A stretch of DNA of 64,000 nt from Chryseosolibacter sp036402075 (GTDB lineage: Bacteria > Bacteroidota > Bacteroidia > Cytophagales > Cyclobacteriaceae). Each line of letters opens with the position of its first letter. The stretch's first letter is position 1. The notes under the pieces are model-generated. The model saw only the letters and a list, made by a program, of their open reading frames with translations, was not told the origin of the DNA and ran no database searches. The stretch is taken from the NCBI GenBank assembly GCA_036402075.1, contig DASWTP010000216.1:1-64000 (forward strand), written 5' to 3'. Shown piece by piece: positions 1-7,907 of this stretch. Position numbers and translations under genes: made by a program.

Positions 1-847
1 AAACAAAGATAGAAACAGGAGTTTCCGTACGTGTGTAAATTCCCGCAACGTTTCCATATCCCAGCGACTTCCATACATCTGACGCAAAGTTCTCACGAAA
101 ATCACGGAAAGCAGTGAGCAGCATATACGCCAGGACGAACAGCACAATTCCCGGAAGGAACGTTTTTACAAAGTGACTTCGCTGTTCGGCATTCATGGGC
201 TGGCGCTTTGTACGCAACGCCTCGTCCAGGGCGGAGGGAGGTGGCACTTTATCGATGAGCCACAGGAAAATCAAAAGCGGCAAAAGAAAAACAAGGCACG
301 CTGCGAACGGCATCCACGTTTCGGAAACATTCCATTCCTGCATCAGCCAAGCCCCCACAGACCGGCAAAGGCCAGCGGAGAAAATGAAACTCACCGATAG
401 GGAGGCCCCCAATACCTCCGTCATCCGTCTGCCCTCCAGGTAGCCAAACACCATTCCCCAAACGAGGCCAAGGGGAAATCCGTTCATGAAAAGAAAAACG
501 ATGTTGTAGGGAGCCGGCACGATGGCAAACAGAAGCCACGCAAGAGCAGCCAGCCCGACCATGAGCAGGATCCCTGATGTGCGCTGGTTTGCTTTCAGTT
601 CGGCAATGAATTTGATTCCGAAGAATTTCGCCATGGCATAGCCAACAACCTGGAACGTTACCAGCCACACTTTGTAGCTGATGCCTGCGTAGGCAATTCC
701 CTCAAAGGTTGCCGCTGAGAAAGTTTTTCTGAACGCGTAAATACAAGTGTAGAGGCAAAATGCGCTGATCGATGCGTAGATCGTAAACCAAAATGCATTA
801 GCGTTTTCTAATTTCGAAGTAAGGCGTGAGGTGTTAGACGAGACCAT
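1..847 (-). CDS. DUF5690 family MFS-like membrane protein (3' part outside window)
   Basis: I translated this frame directly from the reverse strand: it starts MVSSNTSRLT and stays open to the left edge (282 codons), so the C-terminus is missing. It is strongly hydrophobic, with repeated membrane segments (for example AFWFTIYASISAFCLYTCIY and GILLMVGLAALAWLLFAIVP) and a GFPLGLVWGMVFGYLEGRR loop typical of the MFS-like DUF5690 family of Bacteroidota. The substrate is unknown. The start ATG lies inside the last codons of the PHP phosphatase gene (14-nt overlap), so the two are probably translated together. An antisense-frame ORF at 249-668 is its shadow. Confidence 0.8.
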   Translation of the reverse strand, partial: MVSSNTSRLTSKLENANAFWFTIYASISAFCLYTCIYAFRKTFSAATFEGIAYAGISYKVWLVTFQVVGYAMAKFFGIKFIAELKANQRTSGILLMVGLAALAWLLFAIVPAPYNIVFLFMNGFPLGLVWGMVFGYLEGRRMTEVLGASLSVSFIFSAGLCRSVGAWLMQEWNVSETWMPFAACLVFLLPLLIFLWLIDKVPPPSALDEALRTKRQPMNAEQRSHFVKTFLPGIVLFVLAYMLLTAFRDFRENFASDVWKSLGYGNVAGIYTRTETPVSIFV

Positions 848-1676
848 CCGGTGTTAGGTTTACAGATTCCCAGGAACCATCCCTCAATATGGAAATTTTT
901 CTGTAACCAAGAGTAAAAAGCAGCGCAGCAGTTTCCGGAAATTGATTGATCAGGTCGTCCGGGGTGTGTGCGTCACTGCACAAGGTGATGGGAATGTGTC
1001 GCAGGCGCATCAATTCAATCACCCATGGACTCGGGTAAGGGGTGTGCGATTTCCGTTGGTACAACCCCCTGGTATTGATTTCAACGATCGCGCCTGAATC
1101 AGCAATCTTATTCAGAACTTCTGTCACCGAGTGCTGATACCACGAGTCCGATTCACTGAAGAACTGCCCGTCATGATTTTGGATCTTTATCTTATCGAGG
1201 TGACCGATGATGGTTGGACATGCCTTGTCAATCATTTGGAGCGTTAGTTCAAAATACCGGGTCACAGCGTCACGAAAGCTTCCGTTAAAAATTTGATTTA
1301 GGCCATCGCGAAATACGATTGGCGAACCATCGATTTCCCATGGACGCCCATCGGGAAAGTAATCTACAAAATGAACCGAACCGATGGTGTAATCAAGTTT
1401 CGACTTGAAGTCGTTGGGCGACACTCTGCCGGGAATAAAATCGATTTCGAGGCCTTTGTAAAGTTGGATGCTGCTCGTTTTCTGCAGCGCCTCGATTTCT
1501 GACAGGTAGCTTTGAAGATCGGCCATACTCATAGCCCACGTTAGATCGAATGGCACAGGCGCATGGGAAGAGAAGCCAATTGATTTCATTCCCACGGATT
1601 CGGCTTTCGCGGCATAATCTGCCAGCTGGCCTTTTCCATCGCAGTAGTTGCAGTGACTATGATAGTTGCTCCACAT
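834..1676 (-). CDS. PHP-domain phosphatase, histidinol-phosphatase (HisJ)-like
   Basis: The N-terminus reads MWSNYHSHCNYCDG, the HxH metal-binding motif of PHP phosphoesterases. Further PHP motifs follow: KGLEIDFIPG, GSVHFVDYF, GHLDKIK and LCSDAHTPDD near the C-terminus, which supply the remaining His/Asp/Glu ligands. Family members hydrolyse histidinol phosphate or other small phosphomonoesters using a trinuclear metal centre; no histidine-biosynthesis genes are nearby, so the substrate is open. I chose the ATG at 1676 (280 residues), which places the motif at residue 6; an in-frame TTG at 1706 would add ten residues. The gene overlaps the DUF5690 gene downstream. Confidence 0.82.
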   Translation of the reverse strand: MWSNYHSHCNYCDGKGQLADYAAKAESVGMKSIGFSSHAPVPFDLTWAMSMADLQSYLSEIEALQKTSSIQLYKGLEIDFIPGRVSPNDFKSKLDYTIGSVHFVDYFPDGRPWEIDGSPIVFRDGLNQIFNGSFRDAVTRYFELTLQMIDKACPTIIGHLDKIKIQNHDGQFFSESDSWYQHSVTEVLNKIADSGAIVEINTRGLYQRKSHTPYPSPWVIELMRLRHIPITLCSDAHTPDDLINQFPETAALLFTLGYRKISILRDGSWESVNLTPDGLV

Positions 1677-1745
1677 AGGAGGCGGAAGATAACCAGAATT
1701 GCGCAATGACGGAAGTCGGTGCGTGGAATGGTTTTTTCAAGCAGC

Positions 1746-2855
1746 ATGAGCATGAAATGGTTTGCGCTGCTGGTGGTTTATTTGTGGTCAGAATCCTGTT
1801 TGTCGCAGGACCTGAAAACGGAGAACATCATTATTGTTGCTCTGGATGGATATCGCTGGCAGGAGGTTTTTCGCGGGGCTGACGCCAGGATTTCCAAAAG
1901 TAAAAAGTTTGTGCGCGACCCTGATTCGATTTCCGAATTCACCGAAACAGAAAATAAGCGTCAGGCGCTCATGCCTTTTTTTTGGGAAGTTGTAGTTAAG
2001 GAGGGTCAGCTTTATGGCAACCGCGATTTTGGAAATAAGGTGAACTGTTCGAACCTGCAATTGATCTCCTATCCAGGTTACAATGAAATGCTCACTGGGT
2101 TTGCCGATCACAGGATTCATTCCAATCGCAAAGTTGCCAACCCAAATACAACGGTGCTTGAGTTTTTAAACAAGCAGAAGCAATTCCAGGGAAAGGTAGC
2201 CGCGTTTTCCACGTGGGATGCCTTTCCTTATATTTTGAATGAGAAGCGTTCGGGAATTCATGTCAACGCTGGGGCCGAGCTGGCACTCGGGAATATTTCA
2301 ACCGAAGAAAGATGGTTGAATGAAAATCAAGCGATCGTAATCAACCCTTCGAATGGGACACGCTATGACGAGTTCACCTACCAATATGCGAAGGAGTTTA
2401 TGAAACGAGAGAAGCCCAAGGTGCTATTCCTTTCGTTCAACGAAACCGATGAGTTCGGCCATGCCGGCAGATACGATGAATACCTGAAAGCAGCGTATAA
2501 AGCTGATCAGTTAATAGCTGATCTTTGGGAGTATATTCAGACTTCGCCTGCCTACAAGGATCGCACAACGTTAATTATTACAACGGATCATGGCCGGGGT
2601 CGGGGCAAAAACAACTGGACCAGGCATCGGTTGTTTGCTCGCGGTTCGAGACAGATCTGGCTGGCCGTGATTGGTCCAGACACACCTGCGCTAGGTGAAG
2701 TGAAAAAGCGAAATAAGTATTATCAGAAGCAACTGGCGAAGACCATCAGCGCATTCGCTGGTGAGCAGTATCATTCGGCTACTTCGAATAGCGAAGTGAT
2801 GCAGAGTATGATAAAACGGGATGACGCTGGTGCTTTAGTTACACGTGAGCGCTGA
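1746..2855 (+). CDS. Secreted alkaline-phosphatase-superfamily phosphoesterase
   Basis: A signal peptide (MKWFALLVVYLWSESCLSQ) is followed by NIIIVALDGYRWQEV, with the first metal-ligand Asp of the superfamily. The motif ETDEFGHAGRYDEY gives the Asp/His pair and TLIITTDHGRGR the second Asp-His pair. The fold is that of type I phosphodiesterases and phosphoglycerate-mutase-like enzymes. The usual nucleophile segment appears as SYPGYNEMLTG, where the normal Thr/Ser position seems to be Asn, so activity is uncertain. Several starts are possible (GTG 1719, ATG 1728, 1746, 1752); I chose 1746 because it gives a normal short N-region. It is divergent from the PHP gene and exported to the periplasm or surface. 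Confidence 0.75.
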   Translation: MSMKWFALLVVYLWSESCLSQDLKTENIIIVALDGYRWQEVFRGADARISKSKKFVRDPDSISEFTETENKRQALMPFFWEVVVKEGQLYGNRDFGNKVNCSNLQLISYPGYNEMLTGFADHRIHSNRKVANPNTTVLEFLNKQKQFQGKVAAFSTWDAFPYILNEKRSGIHVNAGAELALGNISTEERWLNENQAIVINPSNGTRYDEFTYQYAKEFMKREKPKVLFLSFNETDEFGHAGRYDEYLKAAYKADQLIADLWEYIQTSPAYKDRTTLIITTDHGRGRGKNNWTRHRLFARGSRQIWLAVIGPDTPALGEVKKRNKYYQKQLAKTISAFAGEQYHSATSNSEVMQSMIKRDDAGALVTRER

Positions 2856-2907
2856 AATGCGGCTGGTACGTTATTTAAAAATGGCAAGAACCCAGGGCCT
2901 GCGCAGT

Positions 2908-3090
2908 ACCTCTCGATAATGATTTTCCATCCTATAGTTTTTATGCAGACTCGAGGTGACGAAAAAAACTGTGGTGGGCTTGGTACCCTCTTATTGATTC
3001 TTATATCATTTGCTAATCCGTGCTAACGTGATACTCGTCACCTCGAGTCTACGCGCTTGCTATGGAATGCTGAGCTAACTATCGAGAGGT
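2908..3090. repeat. Nested inverted repeat (long intergenic palindrome)
   Basis: Two perfect inverted repeats are nested in the 367-bp gap between convergent genes. The inner pair is 16 bp: 2947-2962 (AGACTCGAGGTGACGA) and 3035-3050. The outer pair is 11 bp: 2908-2918 (ACCTCTCGATA) and 3080-3090. The 72-nt centre has no ORF. The structure could form a cruciform or act as a bidirectional transcript barrier, but it has no terminal T-run. I see no target-site duplication or transposase. The rest of the gap (2856-2907 and 3091-3222) holds nothing I recognise. Confidence 0.7.
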
Positions 3091-3222
3091 GTTGACTACG
3101 AGTTAACTATGATAGCGCGGAAGTCTTCATGCTGTCAGTGTATCCTTGAAGCCCTCAACAGCCGATGTCTGAAAGGTGGCCCACCCTTTGTCTGACGGAG
3201 GCTGCTTTTTTGAAAAGCACCG

Positions 3223-4485
3223 CTACTTCAACTTCTTGAGTGCCGTTTTTAAAATCACCACTTCCTGCAATTCACTTTCGGGCTTCAGCTTGCGCTCTTT
3301 TGTGTAGCCCGACCACAAGCTGTTGGCCACATAATAAAAATCATCACCCACAATGCAACCGATAGTCGGTTCGTTGAAGGCAGGGTGACCGCGGTCCATG
3401 ATGCTGTACGAAATGAGTTCATCCTGGTTTTTGTTAAGCTGATAAATTGTCGTTCGCATCGGGTAAACCAGGTTTTGAATCGCGACAAGTTGATTGTTGT
3501 AGAAGGTCAGACCATCAATGGATTTCACTGACTGATCAAATTTTACTGGCAGGAGTAAAAGCGATTTGTCCGCAAGTGCTAATCTGAATATACCCTTCAC
3601 ATAGTCCGCTACAAACAAATACTTTTCGTCACTGCTGAAGGCAATTCCCTGCAGGCTCCAGAACTCGTCAGACCTGAAATAAGGTACAAGTTGGCCACTG
3701 GCTTCGTCAATGGTAAAGATGGTGCCTGTTTTCGAGTCTGAGATAAAAGGCTTGCCTTCTCGGTTGAGCGTAATGTCGCCAAACGCATTATCCTGCTTGT
3801 CTGGGGTCATGTACTTTTTCAAAAGCTTCCTGGTTTTTAAATCATACTTAAAAACGGCTGATCGTGCAGCGGAATCAAAGTTTTCCATTTCGGGCATTGG
3901 TGAAGCGCACGCCCACAGCACATTTGGTTTCCCGTCTACCTTCACGCCAAACACCGATGTTAATCCATCCTGCGCAGACGTTGTAAAATCTTCCATGCTG
4001 CCCTTTTCGTCTGCCCTGATAATCTTTCGTTTGTGTATTGATCCGAGATAAAAAACCCCCTTTGTTTCCCCTGGGGCGATTGACTCGATGTGCAAGTCTT
4101 TCCTGCGAATTACAAATGCAGTGTCAGAACGGATGATTGGTCGTTGCAAGTCAGCTTGGAGTGTTTTGAGCTCCTCAAATTCGCGCATGTTTTGGAGCGA
4201 GGCGAGGTCCGCAACCGTCAGGTCGTATTGTGCATTGATGTGGATGGCTTTGCGGAGGAACGTAATGGCTTCCTGTGGTTTATCATTGAGAGCTGCCGCA
4301 AGGCCAGCCTGGTAAAGAACGCCCTGGTGGTATGGGTGGAGTTTATGGGCTGCAAGGATGTCATCATAAAATTTCTTGTAATCTTTCGATTTATATGCTT
4401 CGCGCGCAGTCGTGGTGAGCGTATGCAAATTTTGACCAAAGGCAAGCGTGGAAACGAACAACGAGAAGGAAAGGAGTAATTTCAT
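3223..4485 (-). CDS. Secreted TPR plus SMP-30/NHL-like beta-propeller protein
   Basis: The protein (420 residues from the chosen start) has a signal peptide MKLLLSFSLFVSTLAFGQ. It continues with two or three TPR-like helical pairs (AREAYKSKDYKKFYDDI, GVLYQAGLAAALNDKPQEAITFLRKAI) and then a beta-rich region of about residues 140-410 with repeats such as GKPFISDSKTGTIFTID and YLFVADYVKGIFRL, like SMP-30/gluconolactonase and NHL propellers. The in-frame extension up to 4782 is rejected because it runs across the opposite-strand lipoprotein gene and has no signal-peptide logic. Function is unknown; a periplasmic binding or lactonase-like role is possible. Confidence 0.8.
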   Translation of the reverse strand: MKLLLSFSLFVSTLAFGQNLHTLTTTAREAYKSKDYKKFYDDILAAHKLHPYHQGVLYQAGLAAALNDKPQEAITFLRKAIHINAQYDLTVADLASLQNMREFEELKTLQADLQRPIIRSDTAFVIRRKDLHIESIAPGETKGVFYLGSIHKRKIIRADEKGSMEDFTTSAQDGLTSVFGVKVDGKPNVLWACASPMPEMENFDSAARSAVFKYDLKTRKLLKKYMTPDKQDNAFGDITLNREGKPFISDSKTGTIFTIDEASGQLVPYFRSDEFWSLQGIAFSSDEKYLFVADYVKGIFRLALADKSLLLLPVKFDQSVKSIDGLTFYNNQLVAIQNLVYPMRTTIYQLNKNQDELISYSIMDRGHPAFNEPTIGCIVGDDFYYVANSLWSGYTKERKLKPESELQEVVILKTALKKLK

Positions 4486-4585
4486 ATCAATAATCAGGAG
4501 TTGATCCAAATTAGTCAAAACAATATTGGCGTCTATACCCCAAAATGTTTTCCAATAGTAGTACCTTTCAGTAAACCCCACACCG

Positions 4586-5203
4586 ATGAAACGTTTGGTT
4601 ACCTTCGTTCCAGCAATTCTGTGCGCGGCCTGTGCACCTTCAGCGAATAATGACTCTCCAAAAAATGATTCGACCGTTGCTGTGAACGACTCGGTTGCCA
4701 CGCCTGTCATTGAGGCCGCGACTGAAGAGGAAGTTCCCGAAGTTGTGCTGGAAGGTGGGCTTACAATAAAAGATGGCGACACGATTATCTATGTGCCTAA
4801 TCAATGGGCATTTATCAGCGACCCCTACGACTTTTCGCTCGATACTTACTCAGTCAGGGAACTGCTTGGAGACGAGGTGACGGAGAAAGTGGAGGAATTT
4901 GAAGGAGGGGAAGATTACGATCCTTATTCATTTTATACCCTGACCTATGGCGACACGAAGCTGCAATTTTACAGTTACCCGGGGAAGCATTTTTCGACCA
5001 TCACAACACCGCTTCTTCCGTTGAAAAATGAAATCAAGATCGGGATGACCCGGTCAGATTTTTTAAAAGCAATGAACTTTAAGGGTGACAGTCTTTCATA
5101 CGCCACCCTTTTCACACTGAGTGATGATTATGGCTATATGAATTTCCGATTCCGCGCAGATACCCTTAATCTTATTTATGCAAGCTGGGAAGAAGGAGAT
5201 TAA
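4586..5203 (+). CDS. Putative lipoprotein of unknown function
   Basis: The 205-residue product begins MKRLVTFVPAILCAACAPS, a short signal peptide ending in a lipobox-like CAAC, so it is probably lipid-anchored. An Asn/Asp/Ser-rich linker and an acidic stretch (EEEVPEVVLEGG) follow, then a soluble domain. The segment KNEIKIGMTRSDFLKAM resembles the IGMT-x-x-x-F motif of small SmpA/DUF-type periplasmic domains, where it starts a beta-helix element. No family is assigned. The gene is divergent from the propeller gene, about 100 bp apart. Confidence 0.65.
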   Translation: MKRLVTFVPAILCAACAPSANNDSPKNDSTVAVNDSVATPVIEAATEEEVPEVVLEGGLTIKDGDTIIYVPNQWAFISDPYDFSLDTYSVRELLGDEVTEKVEEFEGGEDYDPYSFYTLTYGDTKLQFYSYPGKHFSTITTPLLPLKNEIKIGMTRSDFLKAMNFKGDSLSYATLFTLSDDYGYMNFRFRADTLNLIYASWEEGD

Positions 5204-5209
5204 CCGGAT

Positions 5210-5233
5210 GCAGGCAAAGTATGACTTGCCTGC
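5210..5233. other. Intergenic hairpin after lipoprotein gene
   Basis: An 8-bp perfect stem (GCAGGCAA / TTGCCTGC) with an 8-nt loop begins 7 bases after the lipoprotein stop codon. There is no T-run on either side, so it may be a weak or factor-assisted terminator, or an mRNA 3'-end stabiliser. Confidence 0.4.
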
Positions 5234-5362
5234 AAAAGCAATCTCCTTCTATGGTTAACGTATCTTTCAAAGATGATTTGTTCGAATGTCGAATGAGACG
5301 GACACGAAGCATACAAGAACTTTTGTTGTGTTTTGCTGACTTCCTGACTACACTCCCTTCGC

Positions 5363-7747
5363 CTATTCGTTTCGCAGTGTCTTTGCAGGATCGACCAGCG
5401 CAGCCTTTACAGCCTGGTATCCTGCGGTTCCCAATGCAATCACAAAGGCGACAGCAGATGCGACCAGCAATGGCGTCACACCAATGTCGGTTTTGTATGC
5501 AAACGCGCTCAACCATTGCTGCATGATCCAGTATGCGAGTGGTAATCCTAAAACAATTGAAATCAAAACAAGTTTTGTAAAGTCGCTCGTGATCAACATC
5601 ACAATGCTGGCAGGCGTGGCCCCCATAACTTTTCGGATCCCAATTTCCTTCGTTTTTTGAGCTGCTGAAAAGGAAACGAGCCCGAGCAAGCCGAGACATG
5701 CAATGATGATGGCGAGTGTTGCAAACACAATGAACACCGAACCCAAACGCTGTTCATTATTGTATAGGCTCTCATACTGTTCGTCCAGGAATTGAAATTC
5801 AAACGGTCTGTGTGTGTAAAGTTTCGTGTAGGTCTCTTTCACTTTGCTGACATGCTCTTCAACATTCCCCTCCGGCAATCGGATGAACACTTTGCTGAAC
5901 TGATCTTCCTGGAAAATTACAAGTGGATTGATTTCGCGATGCAGTGAGTTGAAATGGAAGTCTTTTGCCACGCCAATGATCTCACCTTGACGCCCGCCCA
6001 TGACCACGATTTTACCAACCGCCTCCGCTGGCTCAAGGAACAGTGCGCGCACTGCCGACTCATTCAAAATGAACGTGTATGCGGTATCACGAACATGGCG
6101 CTCCCAATCGCCTTCCGTAAAGTTACGTCCATATAAAAGCTCCAGTCCAACGGCAGGGAGGTACGAGTGATCGACCAGTAACCCCGTTGTCACTACGCCC
6201 TGGCCGGAATTTTCCTTCGTATTGATGGTGTACCCCGCCTGAATCTGAACAGGAGATTCTGAACCACGCGCGACTTCAACTGCCGTACCCGTCCGTTGCA
6301 ATTCATTTTTAAAACTTGAGTATGACGCCTCCGTCAAGCTATCGAGCGGAAGATGAATCACGTGCTCTTTATCATAGCCCAGATTTTTCCCCTGGATGTA
6401 ATCAAGCTGCTTTACAATAATGATCGTTCCCGTGATCAGAACAATGGAGATAGCGAACTGGAAAACCACCAAACCTTTGCGGAGCCAGATTCCACGCCCG
6501 GAAGTTTTGAAATTGCCCTTGAGCACCGTCACCGGTTTGAACGAAGTGATGGCGAACGCAGGATATGCTCCAGCCAGCACTGCGATGATGAGCAATGTTA
6601 CAATTGAAACAAGCAAAAAAGAAGGTTCGAGAAGAACACTGCCGGCAAATTGCTTCCCGGTGAGTTCATTGAACAGGGGAAGCAAAAGCTGGCTAAGGAA
6701 GAAAGCAAACACAAATGCGAAGAACGTGATCAACACCGATTCACCGATAAACTGGACAAACAATTGATTCCGTAACGCACCGACAACCTTGCGAATGCCA
6801 ACCTCTTTTGCGCGGTCTGCAGCCTTCGCAGTGGCCAGGTTAATGTAATTGATGCAGGCAATCAGAAGAATAAGTGCAGCTACGGCCGAAAAGATGTACA
6901 CGTAGCGGATGTCACTCACTACCTCCGGTTCATTTGAAAAAGGAGACTTCAGGTAAATGTCGGTGAGGGCCATCTTGTTGTATTTCACATAGTCGCCATC
7001 TCCTGATGGAGGAATTTCTTTTTTGACGATGTCATTGGTCTTTGCTTCGAGTGCGTCAGCGTCAGCGTTTTCCTTCACAAGCACAAAGGTCTGGTAATTT
7101 GCGCTCCACCACTGGATCTTAAGCATTTCCTGCGGCAGCGATGTAAATGAGCCCAGCAGTTCAAATCGAAAGAGTGAGTTGGCCGGGAGGTCCGCCACAA
7201 CCCCGGTAACAACGTATTCGCGTTTGTTATTTACCTTCAGAAGTTTTCCCAGCGGATCTTCATTCCCAAAATATTTCCTGGCAATCGACTCAGTGAGAAC
7301 CACCGAGTAAGGCTGACGTAGTGCCTCTTTTGGATTTCCTTTCAGCAACGGAAATGAGAATACATCAAAGAAGGTGCTGTCGGCAATGTAAAACCGCGAC
7401 TCGCGAAATGAATTTTCTTCATACCTGACAATCCACGGATTTCGGCCGGATACCTTGTAATAGCGCGTTCCGGTCTCGGCTTCTGGCAGGGAAAGGATTG
7501 CTGGAAGAAGCGCGGTAGGAGAGACGGAAGTTGCAGCGGTCTGGCCGCCATTTCCGTACTCAAGAGAAAATCGATAAATCCGTTCTGCTTTGTCGTGGAA
7601 TCGGTCAAAACTCACCTCATCGCGAATCCAGGTCACCAAAAGCAGGCAGGTAGCAAGCCCAAGGCCCAGACCAAGGATATTAATTAATGAATAAGAGAAG
7701 TGTTTTCTTAAGCTTCGGAAACTGATCAACAAGTAATTTTTTATCAT
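5363..7747 (-). CDS. ABC transporter permease, MacB/FtsX type
   Basis: This 794-residue membrane protein starts MIKNYLLISFRSLRKHFSYSLINILGLGLGLATCLLL, the standard N-terminal helix of Bacteroidota MacB-like permeases. It has a MacB periplasmic core domain (about residues 45-245), three-helix FtsX domain 1 (about 285-400), a second periplasmic domain (about 440-640) and FtsX domain 2 (about 665-785). Both FtsX domains carry the KEVGIRKVVGA / KEIGIRKVMGA coupling motif. Such proteins export lipoproteins, peptides or antibiotics, or drive mechanotransmission. No ATP-binding subunit lies in this window. Confidence 0.92.
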   Translation of the reverse strand: MIKNYLLISFRSLRKHFSYSLINILGLGLGLATCLLLVTWIRDEVSFDRFHDKAERIYRFSLEYGNGGQTAATSVSPTALLPAILSLPEAETGTRYYKVSGRNPWIVRYEENSFRESRFYIADSTFFDVFSFPLLKGNPKEALRQPYSVVLTESIARKYFGNEDPLGKLLKVNNKREYVVTGVVADLPANSLFRFELLGSFTSLPQEMLKIQWWSANYQTFVLVKENADADALEAKTNDIVKKEIPPSGDGDYVKYNKMALTDIYLKSPFSNEPEVVSDIRYVYIFSAVAALILLIACINYINLATAKAADRAKEVGIRKVVGALRNQLFVQFIGESVLITFFAFVFAFFLSQLLLPLFNELTGKQFAGSVLLEPSFLLVSIVTLLIIAVLAGAYPAFAITSFKPVTVLKGNFKTSGRGIWLRKGLVVFQFAISIVLITGTIIIVKQLDYIQGKNLGYDKEHVIHLPLDSLTEASYSSFKNELQRTGTAVEVARGSESPVQIQAGYTINTKENSGQGVVTTGLLVDHSYLPAVGLELLYGRNFTEGDWERHVRDTAYTFILNESAVRALFLEPAEAVGKIVVMGGRQGEIIGVAKDFHFNSLHREINPLVIFQEDQFSKVFIRLPEGNVEEHVSKVKETYTKLYTHRPFEFQFLDEQYESLYNNEQRLGSVFIVFATLAIIIACLGLLGLVSFSAAQKTKEIGIRKVMGATPASIVMLITSDFTKLVLISIVLGLPLAYWIMQQWLSAFAYKTDIGVTPLLVASAVAFVIALGTAGYQAVKAALVDPAKTLRNE

Positions 7748-7907
7748 GCTTCGGTGGTTTATTCTTCATGTCGGTCTATAGACTCAGGCACAGTGGTGGA
7801 AGTTGCAGATTTTCTTCGGAAATTTAAGTAAACATTCGGTGCTGAATCCCGTAACGAGGGGTATTATGTTTCCGTTTTTTATCTCCTAATTTGATTATCG
7901 AAAGCCT

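Noticed and set aside
249..668. Minus-strand 139-residue ORF
   Set aside because: Another frame of the minus strand codes for the DUF5690 membrane protein across the same bases; this frame has odd composition (many Cys, His, Arg) and no family features.
4486..4782. N-terminal extension of the TPR/propeller protein
   Set aside because: It would overlap the divergent lipoprotein gene and is Ser/Thr-rich antisense sequence; the signal peptide starts at 4485.
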